Origin: Alphaproteobacteria bacterium
Lineage (GTDB): Bacteria > Pseudomonadota > Alphaproteobacteria > Rickettsiales > RI-342
NCBI GenBank assembly: GCA_020851915.1
Contig: JADZBT010000158.1
Span: forward strand, 1-7,368
Reading direction: 5' to 3'
DNA: 7,368 nt
Made by a program: the position numbers and the translations under genes. Below are positions 1 to 5,496 of this stretch, in pieces (position 1 is the first letter of the stretch; each line of letters begins with the position of its first letter). The notes below the pieces were generated by a model. The model saw only the letters and a list, made by a program, of their open reading frames with translations. It did no database searches and was not told where the DNA came from.

Positions 1-395
1 ATGTGCCGTACGATAATCCGCAGGATATGGAGCGGGCAAGGTTCGTTCAGGAGGGCTTCTACTGGAACGCCTGTTTCTTCACGGTGCTGTGGTCGTTGTA
101 CCACCGGCTATGGCTGGCCTCGGCGGTGCTCGTGCTGGTCTATGTCGCGGAGTCGATGCTGGTCGAGCGGCTGGGGCTGGGGATGCTCAGCGACCTGCTG
201 ATCCAGCTTGGCATATCGGTGATATTCGGCTTCATGGCCAGCGACCTGCTCGGGCGCGCGCTCCGCAGCCGTGGGTATGAGCTGGCCGATGTGGTGGTGA
301 GCAAAAATCTCACCGGCGCGCAGCACCGTTTCTTCGAGCGCCGGCTTGAGGAGCGGCTGGAGCAGAAACTGAACGAGCTGCCGAAGGCGCTTTAA
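1..395 (+). CDS. DUF2628-like small membrane protein, 5' truncated by window edge
   Basis: About 130 residues are visible, read in the frame starting at base 3 and ending at a TAA at 393-395. The first visible codon is a GTG, but it is probably internal: as I recall this family, members start some residues earlier, so the true start lies before the window. An N-terminal segment (about residues 11-37, with FVQEGFYW and a Trp/Leu/His-rich stretch) resembles the 'FVKEGFSWPA...LW...HRLWL' signature of DUF2628 proteins. Hydrophobic segments at about 22-50 and 63-83 suggest two membrane passes or hairpins. The soluble tail contains RGYELADVVVS and a charged Glu/Arg helix (108-123). It lies 18 nt before hisH on the same strand. 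A DUF2628 gene next to hisH is, from memory, a recurrent alphaproteobacterial arrangement, though its function is unknown. Family assignment is by motif recognition only. Confidence 0.7.
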   Translation, partial: VPYDNPQDMERARFVQEGFYWNACFFTVLWSLYHRLWLASAVLVLVYVAESMLVERLGLGMLSDLLIQLGISVIFGFMASDLLGRALRSRGYELADVVVSKNLTGAQHRFFERRLEERLEQKLNELPKAL

Positions 396-413
396 CATTC
401 TCTCAGGGGCGTC

Positions 414-1052
414 ATGCAGCATACGGTGATCATCGATTATGGGTCGGGCAATCTGCGTTCTGTGGCGCGGGCGTTCCAGCATGTGGCGGCGGCGAGCGGC
501 AACCGCATCAGCGTGTCGGACGACATCGCGCAGGTGAAGCAGGCGACGCATATCGTGCTGCCGGGCGTGGGGGCCTTTGCCGATTGCATGGCCGGGCTAC
601 AGGCCATTCCCGGTATGATCGCGGTACTGGAGGCCATGGTACTGGAGCGCAAGACCCCGTTTCTGGGTATCTGCGTCGGGATGCAGCTATTGGCGAAGGA
701 AGGCCACGAGCACGGCGTGACCAAGGGTCTGGGCTGGCTCGATGCCGTGGTGGAGCCGCTTACGCCAGCGCCGGGCCTCAAGATCCCACATATGGGCTGG
801 AATGAGCTGGCCATCCGTGATAGAAGGCCCCCGATTATGCAAGGACTTAGCGATGGCGATCACGCCTACTTCGTGCATAGCTACCATATGCGCTGCACGG
901 ATGCGGGCGAGGTGCTCGCGGTGTGCGATTACGGCGGCGAGGTCGCCGCGATTGTGGGGCGCGGGAATATTGTCGGTACGCAGTTCCATCCTGAAAAGAG
1001 CCAGGCCACCGGCCTCAGGGTGATAGAAAATTTTCTCGGTATTCAGGGTTAA
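414..1052 (+). CDS. hisH: Imidazole glycerol phosphate synthase, glutamine amidotransferase subunit HisH
   Basis: The 212-residue protein has the usual HisH length. It is the class I glutaminase half of imidazole glycerol phosphate synthase: it hydrolyses glutamine and passes ammonia to HisF in the cytoplasm. All landmarks are present: N-terminal VIIDYGSGNLRSV (residues 5-17), the oxyanion-strand motif PGVGAF (50-55), the nucleophile Cys87 in GICVGMQLL (85-93), the FVHSYH strand (153-158), and the His192/Glu194 pair in TQFHPEKSQ (189-197) that completes the triad. The ATG at 414 follows an AGGGG Shine-Dalgarno-like stretch at 405-409 (a short 4-nt spacer) and gives an N-terminus that fits the family. 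It sits 18 nt after the DUF2628-like gene and 6 nt before the acetyltransferase gene, so it is part of the operon. No key residue is missing. Confidence 0.97.
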   Translation: MQHTVIIDYGSGNLRSVARAFQHVAAASGNRISVSDDIAQVKQATHIVLPGVGAFADCMAGLQAIPGMIAVLEAMVLERKTPFLGICVGMQLLAKEGHEHGVTKGLGWLDAVVEPLTPAPGLKIPHMGWNELAIRDRRPPIMQGLSDGDHAYFVHSYHMRCTDAGEVLAVCDYGGEVAAIVGRGNIVGTQFHPEKSQATGLRVIENFLGIQG

Positions 1053-1058
1053 AACACC

Positions 1059-1598
1059 ATGACGATTCGTGTCGAAAAGATAGAAAAATTCCGCAGCTCC
1101 GATCTGGAAGATCTGTGCCTCGCGACGGAAGCCGCCATCAAGGAGGGCATCGGCTTCAACTGGATCGTCACGCCGTCGCGCGAGGTGCTGGAAGCCTACT
1201 GGCGCGGCGTGCTGGTCGTGCCGGAGCGCACGCTGTTCGTGGGACGTCTCGACGGCAGCATCGTGGGTTCGGTGCAGCTCTCGCGCCCCGGCCCGAATCG
1301 CCAGTCGCAGGCCTTCATGGCGGCGATAGAAAAACATTTCGTGGCCCCCTGGGCGCGCGGCCACGGCCTCGCCAAGGAGCTGCTGCGTGCGGCAGAGGAA
1401 GAGGCCCTGCGCGGCGGCTACAGCGTCGTGCGGCTCGATGTGCGCGCCAGCCAGAAGGCCGCCATCACGCTTTATGAAAGCGCCGGATACGAGCGCTGGG
1501 GCGTGCTCGATCAGTATGAGCAGGTCAACGGCGAGATCGTTGCCGGACATTTCTTCGTTAAAGACCTCAAGCGCCACGCGGCCCAGAAATCCGCATGA
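1059..1598 (+). CDS. GNAT-family N-acetyltransferase located inside the his operon
   Basis: A 179-residue protein with the GNAT fold signature. The acetyl-CoA pyrophosphate-binding motif A is ARGHGLAKELL (residues 99-109), with R100-x-x-G103-x-A105 matching the Q/R-x-x-G-x-G/A rule. It is preceded by the strand FVGRLDGSIVGSVQLS (60-75) and followed by the motif B segment ITLYESAGYERWG (136-148), where the Tyr of LYE is the usual general-acid position. Substrate cannot be inferred; candidates include an amino acid, an amine, a small drug or a protein N-terminus. Its start lies 6 nt after the hisH stop, with CAGGG at 1044-1048 as a possible ribosome site inside the hisH end. Its TGA overlaps the hisA ATG (ATGA), which implies translational coupling to hisA. 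It is not one of the canonical histidine enzymes. Base composition looks like that of its neighbours, so a recent insertion is not obvious. Confidence 0.92.
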   Translation: MTIRVEKIEKFRSSDLEDLCLATEAAIKEGIGFNWIVTPSREVLEAYWRGVLVVPERTLFVGRLDGSIVGSVQLSRPGPNRQSQAFMAAIEKHFVAPWARGHGLAKELLRAAEEEALRGGYSVVRLDVRASQKAAITLYESAGYERWGVLDQYEQVNGEIVAGHFFVKDLKRHAAQKSA

Positions 1599-2326
1599 TC
1601 CTCTTCCCGGCGATAGACTTGAAAGACGGCAAATGCGTTCGCCTCCTGCGCGGCGAAATGGACGCAGCGACGGTGTTCTCCGACGACCCGGCGGCCAAGG
1701 CGCGCGAGTTCGAGGCGCTGGGGTTTGAGTATCTGCATCTCGTGGATTTGAACGGTGCGTTTGAGGGCAAGCCGGTCAATGCCTCTGCCGTAAAATCCAT
1801 CCTCCAGTCTATCCGGATTCCCGTACAGTTAGGCGGCGGCATCCGCGACATGGCGACCGTCGAGCACTGGCTGGCGCTGGGCGTCAGCCGCGTGATACTG
1901 GGCACGGTGGCGCTCAAGGACCCAACACTCACCAAAGCGGCCTGCAAGGCCTTTCCCGGACGTATCGTGCTGGGCATTGATGCACGTCATGGCAAGGTCG
2001 CGGTGGAGGGTTGGGCGGAGACCTCCGACATGGCGGCGCCCACGCTGGCAAAAGCATACGAGCAGGCGGGTGCAGCGGCGATCATCTACACCGACATCGG
2101 CCGCGATGGCGCGATGGCGGGGCCCAACATCGAAGAAACCGTGCGACTGGCGCAGTCCATCACCACCCCGGTCATCGCCTCAGGCGGCGTATCATCCATC
2201 GATGACCTGAAAGCGCTCAAGGCGCATGAGAAAGACGGCATCACGGGCGTGATCTCCGGCCGCGCCATCTATGACGGCCGCATCGACCCGAAAGAAGCAT
2301 TGGCGCTGATGCGCGGGAGCAGATAA
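1595..2326 (+). CDS. hisA: Phosphoribosylformimino-5-aminoimidazole carboxamide ribotide isomerase HisA
   Basis: The 243-residue (beta/alpha)8-barrel enzyme catalyses the Amadori rearrangement of ProFAR to PRFAR, the HisF substrate. The expected active-site residues are visible: general base Asp8 in FPAIDLKDGKCVRL (4-17) and general acid Asp129 in VLGIDARHGKVAVEGW (125-140). Trp140 is at the position of the catalytic-loop tryptophan. Phosphate-binding glycines occur in both barrel halves: QLGGGIRD (78-85) with ILGTVA (101-106), and YTDIGRDG (165-172) with IASGGVSS (194-201) and ISGRAIY (220-226). LVDLNGA (49-55) is the HisA-typical second strand. The ATG at 1595 overlaps the acetyltransferase stop by 4 nt and has only a weak ribosome-binding match of its own, so expression probably depends on coupling. 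The stop shares one base with the hisF start. Confidence 0.97.
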   Translation: MILFPAIDLKDGKCVRLLRGEMDAATVFSDDPAAKAREFEALGFEYLHLVDLNGAFEGKPVNASAVKSILQSIRIPVQLGGGIRDMATVEHWLALGVSRVILGTVALKDPTLTKAACKAFPGRIVLGIDARHGKVAVEGWAETSDMAAPTLAKAYEQAGAAAIIYTDIGRDGAMAGPNIEETVRLAQSITTPVIASGGVSSIDDLKALKAHEKDGITGVISGRAIYDGRIDPKEALALMRGSR

Positions 2327-3084
2327 TGCTCAAGACCCGCATCATCCCCTGCCTCGATGTGAAAGATGGCCGCGTGGTCAAGGGGGTGAATTTCGTCGAT
2401 CTGGTGGATGCCGGCGACCCCGTGGAGCAGGCGAAGGTCTATGACGCGCAAGGCGCGGATGAACTCTGCTTCCTCGACATCACCGCCTCCAGCGACAACC
2501 GCGATACCATCTACGACGTGGTGGAGCGTACCGCAGGCGCATGCTTCATGCCGCTCACGGTGGGCGGCGGCGTGCGCGGGCTGGAGGACATACGCAAGTT
2601 GCTGCTCGCGGGCGCTGACAAGGTATCCATCAACACGGCGGCGGTGAAGCGCCCGGAATTCGTCAAAGAAGCCGCCGGGAAATTCGGTTCGCAATGTATC
2701 GTGGTCGCCGTGGATGCCAAGACCGTCGGCGAAGGGCGCTACGAGATATTCACCCATGGCGGGCGCGAACCCACCGGCATCGATGCCGTGGCGTGGGCGC
2801 AGCGCATGGCGGAGTATGGCGCAGGAGAGATACTGCTCACCTCCATGGATCGCGACGGGACCAAGGCGGGCTACAATATCCCGCTCACGCGCGCGATCGC
2901 CGATGCCGTGACCGTGCCGGTGATCGCTTCCGGCGGGGTAGGAACGCTCGATCATCTGGTGGAAGGCATCCGCGACGGCCATGCGTCAGCAGTACTGGCC
3001 GCTTCGATATTCCATTTCGGCATCTATTCCATCCGTGAGGCGAAAGAACATCTGCACGATGCGGGCATACCGGTGCGGATGTAA
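2326..3084 (+). CDS. hisF: Imidazole glycerol phosphate synthase, cyclase subunit HisF
   Basis: The 252-residue barrel enzyme pairs with HisH and uses its ammonia to convert PRFAR to imidazole glycerol phosphate and AICAR. Catalytic Asp11 lies in IIPCLDVKDGRVVKG (6-20) and Asp130 in VVAVDAK (126-132). Phosphate loops are TVGGGVR (78-84), SINTAAV (101-107), DRDGTK (175-180) and IASGGVG (200-206). Residues known to form the ammonia gate in studied HisF enzymes (Arg5, Glu46, Lys99) occur here at the same numbers, and Glu168 is a candidate for the fourth. The start ATG at 2326 overlaps the hisA stop by one base (TAATG), with GGGAG at 2315-2319 as a ribosome site. The C-terminal HDAGIPVRM is family-typical. 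It is the last gene of the operon here, followed 23 bases later by a hairpin terminator; no hisE follows on this strand. Confidence 0.98.
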   Translation: MLKTRIIPCLDVKDGRVVKGVNFVDLVDAGDPVEQAKVYDAQGADELCFLDITASSDNRDTIYDVVERTAGACFMPLTVGGGVRGLEDIRKLLLAGADKVSINTAAVKRPEFVKEAAGKFGSQCIVVAVDAKTVGEGRYEIFTHGGREPTGIDAVAWAQRMAEYGAGEILLTSMDRDGTKAGYNIPLTRAIADAVTVPVIASGGVGTLDHLVEGIRDGHASAVLAASIFHFGIYSIREAKEHLHDAGIPVRM

Positions 3085-3100
3085 ATATTTTTCTTGATGG

Positions 3101-3136
3101 CAATAAAAAACGCCGCCCACATGATGGGCGGCGTTT
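3101..3136 (-). terminator. Rho-independent terminator of the DsbA-family gene, probably bidirectional
   Basis: A 9-bp perfect GC-rich stem, cgccgccca (3111-3119) with tgggcggcg (3125-3133) and a 5-nt loop, extends to 12 bp through three A:T pairs (3108-3110 with 3134-3136). On the minus strand the stem is followed by six T residues (complement of 3105-3110), which makes a classic intrinsic terminator about 24 nt past the minus-strand stop at 3160. On the plus strand the T tract is interrupted (tttctgtta), so it may also end hisF transcripts but more weakly. Confidence 0.85.
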
Positions 3137-3159
3137 CTGTTATGTCCGGACCGCTACGA

Positions 3160-3951
3160 CTATTTGCCGCTGCGAGTCAGTGCGATCTGCTTCTTCAGCG
3201 TTTCCGCATCGACCGCACCCGGGATCAGTGCATCGCCGACGATGAACGCCGGAGTGCCGCGAACATTCAGCGATCCGGTCAGCTGACGAACCTTGGCAAG
3301 CTCCTTATCCGCATCCTTCAGAGCGTCTTTCAGTTTCTGCTCATCGACGCCGAGATCCTTCGCCCTTTTCAGCAACTCTGCCTCATCCAGATTTCCGGTG
3401 GACTGCATCGTGGCCGAATGGAATGCGAAGTACTGCGTCGGGGCTACCTTATGCACGGCCAGCGCATACTGCGCGGCCAGAGTGGAGGACGGGCTCAGGA
3501 TCGGGAATTCCTTGAACACGACGCGCAGGTTCTTGTCTTCGTCGATCAACTGGCTGATCACGGGCAGCGACCGCTTGCAGTAACCGCAATGATAGTCGAA
3601 GAACTCGACCAGCGTCACGTCACCGTCGGGATTGCCCGCAACCGGAGAACCTTCGTCCTCGAAGATCTCCTTATGCAGCCTTTTGATGCTTTCCGTAGCA
3701 TTGGTGAGCTGCTCGTCCTGTTCCTTCTGCTGGTAGGAATTGAGGGAATCCACCAGTGCCTGCGGATTGTCCTTGATGAACTGGGCGATCGCCGCGTTGA
3801 TGTCACCGCCGCCGGCCGATCCGCCGAGCTTGCCGCTGCCTGCCGCATAGCCCAGCGCCAGTGCTGCGATCACAAGACCTGCGACCATCAGCTTGCACTT
3901 GCCGCCTGAACTTCCATCGCAGGAAGCGGTGTTGGTATTCTTTGCATTCAT
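3160..3951 (-). CDS. DsbA/Com1/ScsC-like thioredoxin-fold thiol oxidoreductase, signal-anchored or secreted
   Basis: The protein is 263 residues from the ATG at 3951. That start was chosen over a longer in-frame extension because AGGAGA (3959-3964) lies 7 nt before it and a membrane segment follows. A cytoplasmic-looking N-tail with Cys11 and Cys19 precedes a hydrophobic stretch (about 21-39). Because the tail is long, this may be an uncleaved anchor rather than a cleaved signal. A small N-terminal domain (about 50-100) carries IAQFIKDNPQALVDSLNSYQ, typical of Com1/ScsC-type proteins, whose stalk is known to oligomerise in some members. The thioredoxin-like domain follows, with the redox motif Cys122-Gly-Tyr-Cys125 in FFDYHCGYCKRS and the cis-proline loop RGTPAFIVG (231-239, Pro234). 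Expected role: disulfide formation or isomerisation in periplasmic proteins. It follows the M48 protease gene on the same strand after 107 nt. Confidence 0.92.
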   Translation of the reverse strand: MNAKNTNTASCDGSSGGKCKLMVAGLVIAALALGYAAGSGKLGGSAGGGDINAAIAQFIKDNPQALVDSLNSYQQKEQDEQLTNATESIKRLHKEIFEDEGSPVAGNPDGDVTLVEFFDYHCGYCKRSLPVISQLIDEDKNLRVVFKEFPILSPSSTLAAQYALAVHKVAPTQYFAFHSATMQSTGNLDEAELLKRAKDLGVDEQKLKDALKDADKELAKVRQLTGSLNVRGTPAFIVGDALIPGAVDAETLKKQIALTRSGK

Positions 3952-3955
3952 GAAA

Positions 3956-4043
3956 TTCTCTCCTGATGCGTTATAAACAGATATGCGCTTGCGCGTCTGC
4001 GACTTATACTCAAAATGCCGCCATAGGTACAGCAGTTTATAAC
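3956..4043 (-). promoter_or_regulatory. Leader region of the DsbA-family gene with inverted repeat GTTATAAAC/GTTTATAAC and Shine-Dalgarno
   Basis: The 107-nt gap between the M48 and DsbA-family genes is AT-richer than its surroundings. It contains GTTATAAAC at 3970-3978 and its exact reverse complement GTTTATAAC at 4035-4043, separated by 56 nt. On the minus strand TATAAC (3970-3975) matches a -10 box at five of six positions, but no good -35 stands at the right distance. AGGAGA (minus strand, 3959-3964) is a clear ribosome-binding site. The stretch could be a separate promoter or an operator. This is inferred from sequence only. Confidence 0.35.
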
Positions 4044-4058
4044 AACTCCATATTATGG

Positions 4059-5414
4059 CTAGGGTTGTTTTTTCTTGGCATTCTCTGCCAGCATTTCTAA
4101 ATCCTTGGCCCGATACCATGCCGGGCTGTTTCCGGGTAATTCTCCTGCTGCCTGCTGTGAATATTTGGTGACTTCCTCGTTTTTGCCGAGCAGGTAATTC
4201 TCCTCCGCCAGCGCCAGATGGTAGAGTCCTGTTTTCTTCTGGCGATTATAGGCGCCGGCGAGCTGACGCCATGCGTCGATATAGCGGGGTTCCAGCTCCA
4301 GCGCTTTTTTGAGCTGCGTCACCGCTCCTTCCGTATCCGCCGCCTTGTCGGAGCCCAGCATGCTGGCGCCCAGCGCGGTGCGGATCAGGGCGGAATCTGG
4401 CAGCAGTTCCACGGCCTTGCGGTAGAATGTGGTGGCTTCGCCCAGCTGCCCGTGCTCGTAGAGCATCTGCGCCTTGAGCTCGATGAAATAGGGGTCTTCG
4501 GGTGACTGGGTGATGAGATCGTCTATTTCCGCCAGCGCGTTGGGCAGGTCGGACTGCTTGTAATAGGCAACGGCGCGCGCGTAATGCGCTTCCACGCTGC
4601 TGTTCTCCTTGGGGTATGCCGTGAAGGTGTCTTCCGGCCGGTTCAGGAAGCCGCGCAATTTTCCCAGCATGCGGGCGTGGCGCTCGACAAATTCTTTTGA
4701 CGCGCCTGTCTGGGTCGAGGCAGTTTCTTCCACGTGATTACGGATATGTACCATGCGATCCTGGGTGAGCGGGTGGGTGCTGAGATATGGATTCTGGCCA
4801 TCCATGTGGAGTTTCTCCAGCATCCGCAGCTTCTTGAACATGTCGAGCATGCCCTGCGCGGAAAGATGATTGCTGTCGAGGAAGCTGAGGGCTGCCTGAT
4901 CGGCCGCTTCCTCCTGTGTGCGGGTATAGGCGTAGAGGCTGCGCTCGGCGATCTGGTTCCCTGCGGTCAGCACCGCCGCGCCGACGTCGCTCGATTTGGT
5001 GGCTACCCCGGCGACGCCGGCCAGTACGTAGCTGAGCAATGCACCCGCCGATGCCTGCTCCGCCGCCTGCGCGCCGCGCACCAGATGCCCCCCGGAAATA
5101 TGTCCCGTTTCATGCGCCAGCACGCCGATGACCATCTCCGGCGTATCGGCGGCAAGCAGCAGCCCCGTGTGGATGAAGATATTGGAGCCGCCCGCTACGA
5201 ACGCGTTGATGGAATCATCATTGACGATATAGATATGCACCGCATCCGCATCGAGCCCTGCGGAAGCGAAAATAGGGGTGGCGTAGGCGCGCAACGTGCG
5301 CTCGATCTCCTCGTCGCGGATGATCGCCAACCCTGCCGCATTCGCCGGGCCGGGGCCCGGGAACAGGGTCAGGAGGGCAAAAACCGCAAAAATCCAGCGA
5401 AAAAGCCACTTCAT
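4059..5414 (-). CDS. BepA-like M48 family periplasmic metalloprotease with C-terminal TPR repeats
   Basis: The protein is 451 residues from the ATG at 5414, chosen because a textbook signal peptide starts there: Met-Lys-Trp, a hydrophobic core, and a probable ANA cleavage site around residues 24-26. An in-frame extension further upstream lacks family features and runs into the divergent gene. The zinc-protease domain spans about 30-235: the zinc site HETGH (His101, Glu102, His105) in GVLAHETGHISGGHLVRG, the third ligand probably Glu168 of the E-x-x-x-D motif in TQEEAADQAAL, and STHPLTQDRMVHI (212-224), typical of this M48 subgroup. The C-terminal half (about 275-430) holds TPR-like helix pairs, for example AHYARAVAYYKQSDLPNALA and the segments near 315-340 and 363-392. 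Studied relatives degrade or help assemble outer-membrane proteins, including LptD. The gene lies upstream of the DsbA-family gene on the same strand, which supports an envelope quality-control role. Confidence 0.93.
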   Translation of the reverse strand: MKWLFRWIFAVFALLTLFPGPGPANAAGLAIIRDEEIERTLRAYATPIFASAGLDADAVHIYIVNDDSINAFVAGGSNIFIHTGLLLAADTPEMVIGVLAHETGHISGGHLVRGAQAAEQASAGALLSYVLAGVAGVATKSSDVGAAVLTAGNQIAERSLYAYTRTQEEAADQAALSFLDSNHLSAQGMLDMFKKLRMLEKLHMDGQNPYLSTHPLTQDRMVHIRNHVEETASTQTGASKEFVERHARMLGKLRGFLNRPEDTFTAYPKENSSVEAHYARAVAYYKQSDLPNALAEIDDLITQSPEDPYFIELKAQMLYEHGQLGEATTFYRKAVELLPDSALIRTALGASMLGSDKAADTEGAVTQLKKALELEPRYIDAWRQLAGAYNRQKKTGLYHLALAEENYLLGKNEEVTKYSQQAAGELPGNSPAWYRAKDLEMLAENAKKKQP

Positions 5415-5417
5415 CTG

Positions 5418-5446
5418 TTTACAATGCCGCCTTCTTCCCGTATGGA
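5418..5446 (+). promoter_or_regulatory. Possible sigma-70-type promoter for the aminotransferase gene
   Basis: The 82-nt gap between two divergent starts must hold promoters for both genes. On the plus strand TTTACA (5418-5423, five of six to the -35 consensus) stands 17 nt before TATGGA (5441-5446, a poor three-of-six -10). This would place initiation near 5453, about 45 nt before the aminotransferase start. The -35 hexamer lies within a few bases of the protease start codon at 5414. No convincing minus-strand promoter was found. Weak support. Confidence 0.3.
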
Positions 5447-5496
5447 AATCCAGTACTAACATGAGTACGGATACAAAGCAAAACGGATAAACCTCT

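Noticed and set aside
687..1577. Long open frame of 296 codons on the minus strand opposite hisH and the acetyltransferase
   Set aside because: It lies entirely antisense to two genes with clear family motifs. Its translation is rich in His/Arg/Ala with no recognisable domain, which is expected from GC-rich antisense frames.
2269..2982. Open frame of 237 codons on the minus strand opposite hisF
   Set aside because: Antisense shadow of hisF, with His/Arg/Ala-biased composition and no domain.
3094..3909. Open frame of 271 codons on the plus strand opposite the DsbA-family gene
   Set aside because: The minus-strand frame has CxxC and cis-Pro motifs, a membrane segment and a ribosome site. The plus-strand frame has none and starts inside the terminator region.
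4064..4078. A-rich run near the end of the protease gene, considered as a programmed -1 frameshift site
   Set aside because: The AAAAAAC heptamer is not in the reading phase needed for slippage and lies within the last few codons with no downstream structure.
4014..5431. Shared 9-mer aatgccgcc upstream of both minus-strand genes (4014-4022 and 5423-5431), considered as a common regulator site
   Set aside because: The distance to the two start codons differs (about 63 and 9 nt), flanking bases do not match, and a GC-rich 9-mer can recur by chance.
4734..5459. Open frame of 241 codons on the plus strand opposite the M48 protease gene
   Set aside because: Antisense to the HExxH protease domain. 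No family resemblance.
5461..5490. Nine-codon reading frame just upstream of the aminotransferase, considered as a regulatory leader peptide
   Set aside because: It has no ribosome-binding site, no run of a regulatory amino acid, and no attenuator hairpin after it.
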